From Biscogniauxia marginata (lineage: Eukaryota; Ascomycota; Sordariomycetes; Xylariales; Xylariaceae): 64,000 nt of DNA. Where the stretch lies: the NCBI GenBank assembly GCA_022695795.1, contig MU404147.1, forward strand, positions 105,493 through 169,492, given 5' to 3'. Shown in pieces: positions 34,299 to 46,397 of this stretch. A program made the position numbers and the translations under genes. Within the stretch, counting starts at the first letter, position 1. The number at the start of each line of letters is the position of its first letter. The notes under the pieces were generated by a model. That model was not told the DNA's origin, searched no databases, and saw nothing but the letters and a program-made list of their open reading frames with translations.

Positions 34299-36346
34299 AA
34301 TCGATATAGCTTAGGGACAGACGTTGGTATGTATATATCCACGCGACTTTTTGAATCTCAAAGGGTTGTAGATGCTGCAGAATTAGATAAATGCTGGGCC
34401 ATCAGGAGAAGTAACTAGGAAATAAAAAACCTAAGGGGGAGAGAAACTATGATTCTTGGAGGATTATATTTAAAGGGGCTAACGACTTTAACATGCACAC
34501 CAGGCAGACATCTGCCTAACATGGAAATCCTTGTGTGCGTCACACCAAGTGATCAGCACGAGTGCGGCACGATAGCCTTCTAGCAGTAGTACCAACGGCC
34601 TTTACAGGTCTCAACGCCCAGAAATAAATCCCTATCAGAAGCATTTGAGGCAGCACGAGTAGCACGACGGATGGGAATGCGGCAAGGGGCATGCGCCGTT
34701 CATCTGTTGAGGCTGATACGCACCTAAAAACCCGGAAGGATGCGGATTATGGATTCCTGTGCCACTCCTAAAAGGGGGTTACTTGAGTCACTAAAATAAC
34801 GGCATTTCTGTCAAGTTCTGGGAAACTATATGTATTACAGTCTATGTAATAGTTTCTTCCAGTTCAATACAAAGTTGCTGGGTTCGTTCTTGTTTCCATT
34901 ATTAGAATCCAGGAGGTAGTTACTAGCCGCAGCTTTCGACGGACCCTCGACCTTATTCACCAGGTCAGCTGTTTTTGTCTCATGATCGATCATGATTTAA
35001 AACATCATACCTTGGGAATACTCAGTAGCTTATACGGCCAATACATGCTGTGATTGTATCACTTACTTAACAGCCACTAGTATTCGTCGCTGGAGGTGAC
35101 TCACAGAATCGTCGCATAAATTTAGTAGGTGCGGTACGGAATATTGCAGTGTTTGTAGTATCGATCACCCGATGGTATAAATCTTTGGGCCAATTAAAGG
35201 TCGATCGTTGCAAGGATGCTTGCATGCGGACGTAGGCGGGTAATGACTATCATTACAATACACCCCTGAAAACGATGCAATGGGGTGCACAACCGTCCGT
35301 TACCATATCTCAGCTCGGGACTCTGTAAGCCACCTCGAACGACACAGCTTGGTATATACGATCGCCCAGTGTGTCCTGTGAAATACGTAGCGTCGCTTGT
35401 TTACCAGCCAAGACCTTATGCTGTGTTAAGCAGGCTCAGCTTTCATCCAATCACCGTGAAGTAGGTTTGGCTATAATTAAAAGGTCTATTTGCTATGAGG
35501 TCAATTACTGGGACTCATGTTCCTGAGATAGGAAAGTAGATATCATGTTATTTTATCTTCAATTCAAGGCCAATGTTTTGACTGGCTGAAGAGGTAGTCT
35601 TGTGTGTTTGGAAAAGCGCCGTGTGCAACGGTGGCGGATTCATTTTAACTGCCTTATATTGTCGGGGGTATAAAAGCAGCCCTCGTAGTAGACAGTTAGC
35701 AAGGCCCCAAAGCATATACCAACACCCTTAGTCCTACTCGTTACATAATAAAATAAGTCGTTACCTGGCAAAAAATGTACAACCCTATACTTTAATATTC
35801 TATAGTTGTCGCTATTGATTGATTAAATACCGTGATAATGCAACCCATATTAATTGGTAGTGATGGTCGAGAATTAATGACTATCGTACTGGCGTTTCAA
35901 CCGGTGAGAGTTATAGTGGTGCTAAACCACCCCCCTCCCCCCAAAAGAAAAAAAAAAACCCAAAAGCCATTCGGTTACCAGCTTTGACGGCAAATAGTTC
36001 GACTCACCGGTTATAATAATCCGTATGTGCGCATAAGTACGGTTTAAATTCTAGGTCTTGTAATAATGCGCTGTGCCTCGTCACAACATTAACCTCGCCA
36101 CAATCAAGGCGTCCAGCCCTAGATGAGATCAATGGCTTGGGTTAATGGAGGAGAGGCTGACATGCATTCTCGTAGGAATGATCGATCACCCTGTGCCACT
36201 TTGTTACGTATAGATCAACCAGCGGCTTGTAGCCATTTAAGTCAAAGATTCCCTTAAAGCCTTAATTCACGCATCAACTTTATGAACCTAAATAGCAGGC
36301 TAGACTTTATAATCGGGTATTTGTTTCTGAAGCTAGGCCTACAGGG
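34299..36346. other. Long gene-free stretch with an orphan TATA-like site
   Basis: 2 kb without an open frame longer than about 60 codons or any motif. A good TATA-like sequence (GGTATAAAAGCAGCCC) lies near 35669 with no following gene, perhaps a promoter whose gene has decayed. A C-rich then A-rich run is at 35930-35961. Confidence 0.4.
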
Positions 36347-37214
36347 ATGGCTAGCCCTGGTCAGCTCTGTGATTTGTGCCGTGGTATAAACATTGAGAGC
36401 CTCCTTATTCCCGGTGGCTACCGTCATGCACTTACTCTCGCAGTCCTCCTTGACCAAGCACCAACCTGCCGCCTATGTAGACTTTTCATCTCAGATGAAA
36501 GGGGTAATCTTCCTGAATCAAAATATGGTCTTCTCTCCGATGGGCCCGTCATTTGTTACATGGCGGACACTGACTCGCGGGCTCCCGGAGGGTTCACAAC
36601 CATGACAGTACAGATCGGGCAAGATAATAGAGCATACCGGTATTTCAATCTCTTCACACTGCAAGGTACGTGGTAACTTGAAGTCCTTTGAATGTTGCCT
36701 TGAATCTCAGAGCATGATGGCAGATGACCCAGCAACTCGAGTTGGGGTATCTGTCCGAGGACATCTATCGACCACGGCCTCGCGCCACTCTTTCCAAACC
36801 GCGCAGAGCTGGTTGTTAACATGCATTACGTCACATAACTGCTCTAATGCTGTACCTTTCCTAGTTGATCGGTACAACTCTGGAAGTTGGCCCTCGCGCT
36901 TGTTGGATGTGAAATCGTTCAGTAACGACGTTCGACTCGTGGATGTGAAAGGTCCGGGAATGCCCTACGCTGCCTTGAGTTACTGCTGGGGGGGCAATGC
37001 GGCACTTCACACAAGCTACATCACGACACAGCGCACGTTGGATGCTAATCGCCAACGTATTATGTATTCGAGCTTGCCGAAAACCCTAAGGGATGCCATT
37101 ACAATTTGCAGGAGGCTCGAAATACAATACCTGTGGATTGATGCTCTTTGCATTATCCAAGACTCACCAAGCGATTGGCAACTCGAGGCTATTAAGATGG
37201 GCCCGATTTATTAG
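36347..37214 (+). pseudogene. HET-domain gene, truncated
   Basis: Fragment of a heterokaryon-incompatibility (HET) protein. The 5' part from ATG 36347 encodes a cysteine-containing start (QLCDLCRGI; CRLCRLF). After a break near 36670-36712 it continues into the HET core: PYAALSYCWGG, TTQRTLDANRQRI, SLPKTLRDAITICRRLEIQYLWIDALCIIQD, then SDWQLEAIKMGPIY and a TAG at 37212-37214. The family normally continues with the NSVVTI-like segment and several hundred more residues, all absent here. The gap between the two parts can only be spliced with a 40-43-nt intron using weak donors, because the good GTACGT donor at 36666 gives the wrong phase; a lesion here is possible too. The truncation point is 2 bp before a 34-bp palindrome. 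HET proteins control self/non-self cell death; this copy is unlikely to work. Confidence 0.8.
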
Positions 37215-37216
37215 GA

Positions 37217-37250
37217 AAGGTTTAACGCTAGCTTCGCTAGCTAGAACCTT
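37217..37250. repeat. 34-bp palindrome at HET gene break
   Basis: Arms AAGGTT...GCTAGC and GCTAGC...AACCTT flank a TTC loop. It starts right after the premature end of the HET gene and could mark the edge of an inserted or rearranged segment. Confidence 0.7.
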
Positions 37251-38162
37251 CACTTAAATTAAGTTCGACTACGGTTATCCCTTCTAAAAGTATTGACTTG
37301 CCAAGGGTCTTGGCAACTTCGCTAACAACTGGCAACGGCCGTGGCTATAAGGAGTTTACCTTTTTCTTTTTAGTTTCGCAGCCATTCAGGTACTTCTGAT
37401 TTTCGAGCGGCTGCACGGGCTAATAGGTATTAAACTCAAAAAGCTCGAGTAGCCCGAGCAGCCGTGCTTAAAAGAGATACTTGCCCCGTTGAAAAAACTT
37501 ACCCCTAACATCACAGTAGAAATTGCGTGGTACCTATTCAAAGAATCTGAGTGGCTATTTTCTTCGAGTTTCCTTGCTAGCTCAATTCCGAACTTTTTGA
37601 GAAAATATGGTAGTAAGCCGGATCCGGCTTGGCAGTACTTGGCGGTCGCGGCGGTCTCGGCAAGAAAGGTTTTCGGCAACCATACACCGTGAGGGAACTT
37701 CTGATTCTGTTGGTAGCTAGCGTTCCACTGCACTCGGCACATAGCAAGTCAGCCTTCGAGAGGAGGGAGCAAGTGGGGGCCCCCATCGCCGCTGACTCTC
37801 ACTGGCCTTTCGCTTCGCTCTCCTTCTCTACACAATCGCACACCTGGCGATACTCATAATGGCGCACCCTCATAGGTAGTCCTGGTTGTTATCTGCCATG
37901 GCTTACGTACAACATTTCTTCTCTGCCCCATGGGTATAAAAATTCAGGATTTCCCAACCACAAGCCTTGCCACTTTGGCTCTGTTCCTCAAAACACCAAT
38001 GACTTCCAGCAAGCAAAGTATCATCCATCTCTCTTAGATCCAGGCTTCAAATACTTTTTCTGCTGAAGTTGCTTGTTCTTCCGTTTGTCGCGATCAAAAT
38101 ATACGGATTACATTCTCATTTATATACTTGTCTGTGCCACAAAAAGTGGCACCCCGCGAACT
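37251..38162. other. Intergenic, hairpin-containing
   Basis: A second imperfect inverted repeat lies near 37409-37467 (arms close to CGGCTGCACGGGCT and AGCCCGAGCAGCCG). The minus-strand frame at 37386-37742 has no motif and overlaps the repeat, so I do not call it. The right part should contain the promoter of the P-type ATPase. Confidence 0.45.
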
Positions 38163-41100
38163 ATGCGTCGGCAGATGGCCAAAGCCGGCCTGCCTGAGAA
38201 CCACGTCTCGGGTCAGAGCAACCGTCCCTTGTCTAAACCCGCCCATTCTCTTGATTTTAAACTACTCGCTCAAGAGCTCGACGCCGACTTGTTCCACGGA
38301 CTATCCAACAAAGATGCCGACCGTCGCCTGGACGAATTTGGGGCAAACGAATTGGGCAAAGCCGAAGGCGTCCAGCCCCTCCGCATCATTGTCGCCCAGA
38401 TCGCCAATGCCATGACTCTAGTGAGACGTTCCAAACTCCTCATTTTGTAAAGACGGTGATTAGGCTCATGTAGAACTTCGTTAGGTGTTAATCCTCGCCA
38501 TGGCCGTGTCCTTTGGGTTCAAGTCGTACATCGAGGGCGGAGTCATTACCTTTGTAATCCTCCTTAACGTTGTTGTCGGCTTCTTCCAGGAGTACTCGGC
38601 TGAGAAGACCATGGACTCGTTGCGGTCGCTTTCATCGCCGAGTGCCAGCGTCATCCGTGGAGGGGAGTCAAAAGTTATTCCTTCTGACCTGTTAGTCCCT
38701 GGGGATCTCGTGGAAATCAAGATGGGCGACACCATCCCTGCCGATATCCGGTACGTCATCCACCCTATACTCTTTCTCCTTCCCGTCTTGTGTACTTGTC
38801 TCCTCCCTCGCACAATTCTAACTCCTCCCAGCCTGGTTGAGGTAGTTAATTTCGAAGCCGACGAAGCTCTCCTCACCGGCGAGTCACTCCCCGTGCGCAA
38901 GGACGCCGGTGCCGTCTTTGACGAAGCCACTGGACCAGGTGATCGCTTGAACGTGGCCTTTAGTTCGGCGACTGTCACCAAGGGCCGCGCCAAGGGCATT
39001 GCTTTTGCAACTGGCAAGTACACGGAGATCGGAACCATCGCTTCAGCCCTTCAGCAGAAGGATAGCAAGGTCCGGCCCGTCAAACGCAAGCCTGATGGAT
39101 CTGCCAAGCCGTATCGCTATATTGAAGCGTACACACTGACCTTCACAGACGCCATCGGTCGGTTCCTGGGTATCAATGTCGGTACACCGCTACAGAAGAA
39201 ATTATCACGTCTTGCCATCTTTCTCTTCTTCTCTGCTGTTGTCTGTTCATTGATTGTGCTCGGCGCCAATAATTTTGACAGCAAGAGGGAAGTTATCATT
39301 TATGCGGTTGCCACTGGTCTATCGATGATTCCTGCTAGTCTAGTCGTTGTACTGACCATCACCATGGCTGCCGGTACCAAGCGAATGGTTAAGCGAAACG
39401 TTATTGTTCGCAACCTCAAATCCCTCGAGGCACTCGGCGCCGTGACCGATATCTGCTCTGACAAGACTGGCACGCTAACCAAAGGCAAGATGGTTGCTCG
39501 TGGCGCCTGGATTCCCGGCAAGGGGACGTACATTGTAGAGACTTCTGGTTTGCCCTTTGATCCTACCCATGGAGATATTCATTTTGATCCCCGTCAGCCG
39601 CGCGAGATCAACCTCAGGGACATTGCTGATTTGTCTGATAATAACGTTAATGCCGACGACCTTCTCGCTCGAAGTAAATCGTCTTTCTCCGAATATCTCC
39701 GCGTTGCTTCCCTCGCAAACATTGCCACCGTGGTGGAGAAAGATGGCGAGTGGCATGCCCGAGGTGACCCTACTGAGATCGCCATCCAGGTGTTTGTGTC
39801 TCGCTTTGGCTGGAATCGTCTGGGACTCGTCGGACAAGACGAAGACGGACAATGGGGCCAGATGGCCGAGCTTCCCTTCGATTCCGATGTCAAGCGTATG
39901 TCTGTTATTATGAAGGAGAGGCAATCCGGCAAATTGTTCGCCTTCAGCAAGGGCGCCGTGGAGCGCGTCATCGATGCTTGCAGCAACTACTGTCCAGATG
40001 ATTCTGAAGATACCAAGCCGATGTCCGACGATTTCCGCCGAGAGCTGATGGAAAACATGGAGACTTTTGCCAGTATGGGTCTACGGGTGTTGGCCTTTGC
40101 GTCCAAGCCCTATTCTATAGACCTTGAAAAGGGCGACGAGGTTGACCGTGCCACCGTGGAATGCGATTTGGTCTTCCGTGGCCTCATCGGTCTCTATGAT
40201 CCGCCCCGTTCGGAGTCTGCCCCTGCTGTCCGCGCTTGCCATGAAGCCGGTATTGCTGTTCACATGCTCACCGGTGATCACCTACAAACTGCAAGGGCTA
40301 TTGCCATTGAGGTCGGAATTCTCCCTTCGCGCATGGATCTCATAGCTTCAGACGTAGCCGGGGCTATGGTCATGACTGCAGCGCAGTTTGACACTCTGGC
40401 AGACGATGAGATTGACCGTCTACCTGTTCTACCTTTGGTAGTAGCCCGGTGCGCGCCTAATACTAAGGTGCGCATGATTGAGGCTCTTCATCGACGTAGA
40501 AGATTCTGTGCCATGGTGAGTTAAGGATGCTACCAAGCCTGTTTACATTCACTAACGTGCCACAGACTGGCGATGGTGTGAATGACTCCCCTTCTCTCCG
40601 CCGTGCTGATGTCGGCATTGCCATGGGACAGTCAGGTTCTGATGTTGCAAAGGAGGCTTCAGACATCGTCCTCAGCGACGATAATTTTGCTTCTATTGTC
40701 GCAGCTATAGAAGAGGGTCGTCGCATATTTGACAATATCCAGAAGTTTGTTCTTCATGTTCTTGCCGAAAATATCGCGCAAGCTGGTACTCTTCTGGTTG
40801 GTCTGTCTTTCAAAGATGAAACTGGTCTGTCAGTATTTCCTCTTGCGCCTGTTGAGATTGTGTGGATTATTATGGCAACCTCGGGAATGCCAGATATGGG
40901 TCTTGGCTTTGAGCGACCAGTGCCCGATATCATGAAGCGACCACCCCAATCACTTAAGACTGGAATCTTTACCCTAGAATTCTTTTTGGATATGATTGTG
41001 TATGGCCTATGGATTACAGCCCTTTGCCTTGGCGCGTTTGTTCTCCGCGTTTATGCTTGGGGCAATGGCAACCTAGGCCGGGGATGCAACGAAAATTATA

Positions 41101-41612
41101 GTGATCAATGCGAAGTTGTCTTCCGCGCCCGCGCCACGACCTTTGCTTGCCTTACTTGGTTTGCGCTCTTCCTGGCCTGGGAAATGATCGATCGGCGCCG
41201 TTCCTTCTTCCGTATGCAGCCCAGGTCCAAGAAATACTTCACACAATGGATGCACGACATCTGGCGAAACCAATTCCTCTTCTGGGCTGTTATGATTGGC
41301 TTCGTTACGCTCTTCCCGCTGCTATACATCCCTGTCATCAACAAGATTGTCTTCAAACACATGGGAATCACATGGGAATGGGGCATCGTGTTCGTCGCTG
41401 CGGGACTATTCTTCGTCGGCGCCGAGGCCTGGAAGTGGGTCAAGCGGTTTTACTTCCGGATGCAGGCGAAGAAACAGAATGGAATCAGATGGAAGGATAT
41501 GGACGTTGAGAAACGTGTGTTTGGAGACTATCTCGGCCTCACATCATCCATGGATACCCGCAGTGGGTCAGTTGTCGAAAAGACCGTTGTTGCCAACCAG
41601 CCACGGGATTGA
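38163..41612 (+). CDS. ena1: ENA-type sodium (P-type IID) ATPase
   Basis: Plasma-membrane P-type ATPase exporting Na+ (and often K+ or Li+), key to salt and high-pH tolerance in fungi. Exons 38163-38420, 38485-38750, 38832-40515 and 40566-41612 join in phase into 1084 aa, the normal length. Introns are 64, 81 and 50 nt; the 81-nt intron is a multiple of three and stop-free, so it is easily mistaken for coding. Motifs in order: LTGESLPVR (near 188), SDKTGTLTKG with phosphorylated D385, HARGDPTEIA, LTGDHLQTARAIA and TGDGVNDSPSLRRADVGIAMG (from residue 737), followed by the C-terminal membrane helices. The N-terminal LSNKDADRRLDEFGANEL block is also typical of IID pumps. An alternative ATG lies four codons downstream at 38175. 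The frame is complete. Confidence 0.94.
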
Positions 41613-42217
41613 CTATGGAGGGGCGGGATGCCCCATTGCACGTATGTGCGATTGTTCGAGGGTCGCGGTGAAGGCAGGGTAGTGACTGCTCTCCCTCTGT
41701 CCTCGATCGGGTGGATGTGTGAGCCAGAGGAGCGGCTAGATAAAGGTAAGGAATGTAATCGGATCTGCAGTGAGACGAGACATGAGCTTCTTGCCATCCT
41801 AACCAAGGCGGGTACCGCTGGTTTGATGTTATTGCGCAAGAGCACCCAGCGCAAGTCATTTTGGGGAATGCATAGATGGTGGATGTTTAGGTGCTGGGTG
41901 GTATTTGTGATACTTTCCAGCCGCTTTAGCGTACTAGCCGAAGATAATTTCTTTATTCTGGAATCAGATTGACGTCCCGCTAGATATGTGATGATTTTGT
42001 TTCAATGAATCGTTGGAGCTTCAAGGCCAGCACAGCTTTGCGGGTGGATAGAATTGGTGAGCTCTCTACTCGAGAAGGGTCGATGTACAAGGTTGTCCAG
42101 AGTCCAACAGCGTGGCTTAGTAGAATGGCGGCGCTATATGAACGGGAAGGCTTATTGCACTGGCAGTGGGAATGACACCCAAAAGGCTCTCTCTACCATC
42201 CTATATATAGAATCTAC
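41613..42217. other. Intergenic between convergent genes
   Basis: 3' flank of the ATPase gene. Open frames here on either strand are short and carry no motif. Confidence 0.5.
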
Positions 42218-42848
42218 TCATATACCATACCGTATCAACAGATATGCAACCTCATGATAACCCCTTTCCTGTGCAAAGTCCAAGGCAGTCTTGTCAAACT
42301 CTCCCTTGATTCCTGGATCCGCACCCATCTCCAAAAGAAGCCTTACGCAATGAGGCTGATCATAGAGAGCACCAACGACAAGAGCCGTATTGCCAAAAAA
42401 AGTTCCGAGAGTTGATACTAGCTCGATACAATACACGTGTCTCCTGATGAAACGCCTTGTCTGTTTAGTCAAGTAGGAGAGACATAAAGGCGGCACTTCC
42501 GTGGCCGGGGATGCTAGTTAGAGTATGCAAGACTGTGTCGCCAAGCCGATCAACACCGGCAGCAGACTCTCCGCTTTGCAGGAGGATTAGAATAGCATCA
42601 CGCTCTCTGTACCAGTGCTAGGCGGGCTGTTGAAGGACGAAGTGTACTGCTTTGTCACGAACCCGAGGCTGGATCGGCCACGAAACACCCAGACATACCA
42701 GATCATGTCTGTCTCGTATCTGACCTTCTAGAATGCTTATCGCGAGAAGAAGCCCGTCCTTCTGAGACTCGAGCGTGGAGGCAGAGCTGCAACCGGAAGT
42801 CCACGACGAAGACGAGCCGGTAGAGGCGATGAGGGTCTCCCCGGACAT
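42218..42848 (-). pseudogene. Ankyrin-repeat protein, broken by stops and a frameshift
   Basis: From ATG 42848 a single frame reads MSGETLIASTGSSSSW... through DKAVHFVLQQPA to TAG at 42618-42620. It continues in the same frame as HWYRERDAILILLQSGE, then ankyrin-like GVDRLGDTVLHTLTS and AFMSLLLD, to a TAA. After a run of seven T (one more than needed), the frame moves to FFGNTALVVGALYDQPHCVRLLLEMGADPGIKG and DKTALDFAQERGYHEVAYLLI, two clear ankyrin repeats, ending at 42218. Both stops fit C-to-T change of glutamine codons (CAG to TAG, CAA to TAA), the CpA preference of RIP. The locus is only about 1 kb from the RIP block. Ankyrin repeats mediate protein binding; the original partner is unknown. 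Confidence 0.8.
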
Positions 42849-43889
42849 TTTGGTATTAAGTCTCAATTATGGGCGAGAATTCATTGCCGTGATTATCTGA
42901 GCATCAATTTCAGCACTCTTAGGCGCAGTGATTGAGATCAAAAGGCTTAGCTGGCGAGTTTCGTTTATATGGCAATGAGGCGCTAAGTAGGATATCTATT
43001 ATTATATCTTTTCAGGAGTGTTTTGGAGCTTCCTGCCTCGTTTAGATCTATTCTTTGCCTCTCCTTTCGTAAGAGGCGTAAAACCTGTGCCTTCGAATAG
43101 TTCTGGCGGTCGGGATCTGAAAACTAACCCCTGTCTACATGCTAAGCCATAGAGCTTTGAGAGGATGCCACATTCTCAACCCTTCAGGCTCAACCAATAG
43201 AAACCAAAATAGAGATTAAGGGACATATTGTCTTGACAAAAAATATTCATCTAACGGTATTTCGACCCTTAACGACAAGAGAAACTTAATTAACCTCTAT
43301 TCGTAATCTCTCCTACTGTCAGAGGGTGCGAATGGCTTGCCACGCCACGTTTTATAGTCTGATGATGGCAAGGTCACGCCCATGCTGACGGAATAAAATG
43401 ATTAAACGCTTGTTTGAAGTAAGCTATTCAAAGAGTGATGCTATCTATAGTACTATTGGACGGGTTCATAGAGATGACTCCGGTTGATATTCTAGCTCAG
43501 ACAAGGTGACTTTATTATACACATGGTCTTGAGCGATCTCGCAAAACTCATCCTTCAAGGGCTTGGTTCCCGATACTGAACACGATTTAGCATGTGGCTG
43601 ACTCAAGCTGCGGATCTCCCACTTACCAAGAATCAACATGTCTTCTCTCCTCTCCACCTCTTCCTGCACCCTTTTGATGTTGTCACCGGGTCTCTCGCTA
43701 TCGAAGATCGCCTTCAGATCTGGTACGCCACTGAATACGATTGCGCGTTAACCGAACGGGACCTGATCCGCGCTGCCGGATTCAACATATATCGAGATGC
43801 TGAGTATCTACTACAGATTAGGCTGCCGCACTTCAAAGTCACGCTAGCGAGCTTACACGTCCGTCGTCTAGTGTAATAAGGGGTAAGGG
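42849..43889. other. Intergenic with a possible exon remnant
   Basis: On the minus strand, about 43735-43630 reads as VPDLKAIFDSERPGDN and onward to EEVERREDMLIL, followed by a GTAAGT donor, which looks like a true exon end. No partner exons could be found. A plus-strand frame at 43592-43876 covers the same bases and has no motif. This is the transition to the AT-rich block. Confidence 0.3.
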
Positions 43890-44814
43890 CTTATATTAAA
43901 ATAACTATAATAAAATATGGTCCGCCTTGCCTTTTAAATTACCGTGGCGACGAAGCTTTACTTTTATGCTTTTAACTATTTCCTATTTAAGATTAACATA
44001 AAAGGGTCGGCGTCTTTTCACGTCGATTATTTTAATTATATAAATATAACTAGTTATAACAAGGTTATAATTATTTTTAATTATTATTTTAATATACACT
44101 TTTTATTATATTGTTTTTAAAACCTTATTTTATAATATTAACGAGATTAATTAATAAAATGGTTATAATTTAAATATTTACCTCGTTTATATATATAACT
44201 TTAAAAAACCTTTAAAAAACCTTTAAAAATACCTTATAAATATTAATATTAAAGAAAAATACGAATAAAATAATAATATGTAAATATTACGGCTCGATAT
44301 ATTTAAATTAATAAAGTATATATATAAAGAAAACTTCTAATATAAAAAGTTAAAAAATATAAAAACTTAACTTAATAAAATAATAAATATTTATAAAAAT
44401 AATATTAAAAAGATGCTTTTAATTATAATAATATATATATTAAATGTGATAAACGGTTTTATATTAATAAATAAAGCTTTAAAAAGGTTAAAAATAGTTA
44501 ATTTTAATATAAAACTAAAAAATAATATTAAAAGCTTAAATATAAAACGGGTTTATAAATAAAAATCCGTTAAATTTAATAAGATATCATTTTATATAAT
44601 AATTATAAAGAAAGAAATAAATAAGTGGTTTTATTAATTAATAATTACTATTTTTAATATAAACCTTTATATATATAATATATATTAAAAGAAAAAATGG
44701 AAAAAAATGGAAAAAAAGAAGAGGAAAAAAAGTTTATATTTATAAACATCGAAGTTAAATAAGTATTAATTTTAATTAAAGCTATTTTAAATATATAACT
44801 AATTATCACGGCGG

Positions 44815-44993
44815 TAAGGCAAGCTAGGTATAACTAGTATATTCTTATAAAGAAGGGATAAAGCAAGATAAATGCTTGCTTTATCCCAAAGGAAAAAGAG
44901 AGGCTACTTTTATATATTTATTACAAGTTAAAAACTAACTTAAAGCAAGTAAGATACGTGCTAGTAACTCTCGTGACCTTTGCTTATAACACT
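44815..44993. repeat. Decayed ~178-bp repeat, copy 1 (LTR-like)
   Basis: Directly repeated at 45171-45350. Read on the minus strand it starts TGTTATAAGCAAAGG and contains a TATATAAAA word. It also has a perfect 13-bp stem at 44855-44887 (GGGATAAAGCAAG / CTTGCTTTATCCC). It looks like a terminal part of an LTR of a different, perhaps Ty1/copia-like, element; that family is a guess. Confidence 0.6.
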
Positions 44994-45170
44994 AATTAAA
45001 AAAAGTTGTTTTTATTTTTTAAATAACTTATAAAACAAGTTTATAACTAAGTAAATAATGTTATAAAGCTTAAAACTGATATTAAAAAATAAAAAGTATA
45101 AATAATAATTTAAAAACGATAATAATTATAATAAAAACTAATAAGTTTAAAATAATATTACGAAAATAAA

Positions 45171-45350
45171 GCAAGTTAAATATAACTAATGTATTCTTAT
45201 AAGGGGGGGATAAAATAAAATAAACGCTTGTTTTATTTTAAAGGAAAGAGAGAAAAATTACCTTTATATACTTGTTATAAGTTAAAAACTAACTTAAAAC
45301 AAGTATAATACATGTTAATAACTTTTATGAACCTTATTTATAACAAATAA
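45171..45350. repeat. Decayed ~178-bp repeat, copy 2 (LTR-like)
   Basis: Same orientation as the copy at 44815-44993, about 356 bp away, with more C-to-T changes: the hairpin right arm has become TTTTATTTT. The two are shared pieces of one repeat family. Confidence 0.6.
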
Positions 45351-45472
45351 TAATTTAATTTTAATTAATAATTTTCTTTAATTTTAATTAATAATTTTCT
45401 TTAATTTTAATTAATAATTTTCTTTAATTTTAATTAATAATTTTCTTTAATTTTAATTAATAATTTTCTTTA
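45351..45472. repeat. 23-bp tandem repeat next to the assembly gap
   Basis: About five head-to-tail copies of a 23-bp unit (CTTTAATTTTAATTAATAATTTT) that run straight into the run of N. The array is probably collapsed or unresolved in the assembly. Confidence 0.9.
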
Positions 45473-45571
45473 NNNNNNNNNNNNNNNNNNNNNNNNNNNN
45501 NNNNNNNNNNNNNNNNNNNNNNNNNNNNNNNNNNNNNNNNNNNNNNNNNNNNNNNNNNNNNNNNNNNNNNN
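45473..45571. other. Assembly gap (99 N)
   Basis: A run of unknown bases placed at the tandem repeat. The true length is not known. Confidence 0.98.
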
Positions 45572-46397
45572 AATTTTAAAAAAACTTAAAAGTTTAAATT
45601 TATAATAAAAGTTTATTAAAAATTCTTTATTTTTTATATATTAATTTTTATAATTTTTAATTGTTTATTTATATAATATAATGAGAAAGTAGTTATTAAC
45701 CATTTAAATTAACCTTACTTTTTAAAAAAGAGCTAAAATATTAAAGACACATTTAATATTTTTAAGTTAATATATATAGTTCACGGATTTTATAACTTAT
45801 AATATTATCTCCCTTTTTTAAACTCGTTTTTAAATGATTATTACTTTAAAATCTATAAATTTATAAAGGTTTTATTAATAAAACTATTAAATTACGTTTT
45901 TATTTTTAATTTAAAAAATAATTATATAATTCTTATATTTAATACTTTTTAATAAGTTAATTTTCTTATTTAACTAAATATTTAAGATTTTTTTACGTTT
46001 TTATAAAGTTTATAACTTTATTTATTATATAATTATTAGTTTTTATCGGGTTTATTTCTTATAAAACTTAATTATTAATATAAAAAGGTTTAATAAGCGA
46101 AATAAAAATAAGTTATAAAAATTTTAACGTTTTAATAATTTTAATTTAATAATAATAAAAGATATAGTTAATCTTTTAAATTTTATAAAGTTAATATATA
46201 TATATTATTTTATTTTAAATTTAAATTATTAAAAATTATTTATATAACATTAAAATTAATTAATAATAATTATTTTTTTTTATTTTTTTAAAAATAATGC
46301 GAAGTTATAAAGGTTTAAAAAACCTTATAAGTCTTAACTTAAATAAAATATATGAAAGTTTATAAAATAAAGCTTATAAGCCTTTAATGTGACGAAC

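Noticed and set aside
37217..37250. Helitron 3' end (hairpin plus CTRR)
   Set aside because: A hairpin and a CTAG are present, but they overlap, and no second boundary or Rep/helicase remnant was seen.
37386..37742. 118-codon minus-strand frame next to the HET fragment
   Set aside because: Overlaps an inverted repeat and has no motif.
43592..43876. 94-codon plus-strand open frame at the edge of the AT-rich block
   Set aside because: It covers a minus-strand stretch that ends at a good GTAAGT donor and has no motif of its own.
44815..45472. CRISPR-like array
   Set aside because: Direct repeats here are an LTR-like pair and a 23-bp head-to-tail tandem with no unique spacers, and the organism is a fungus.
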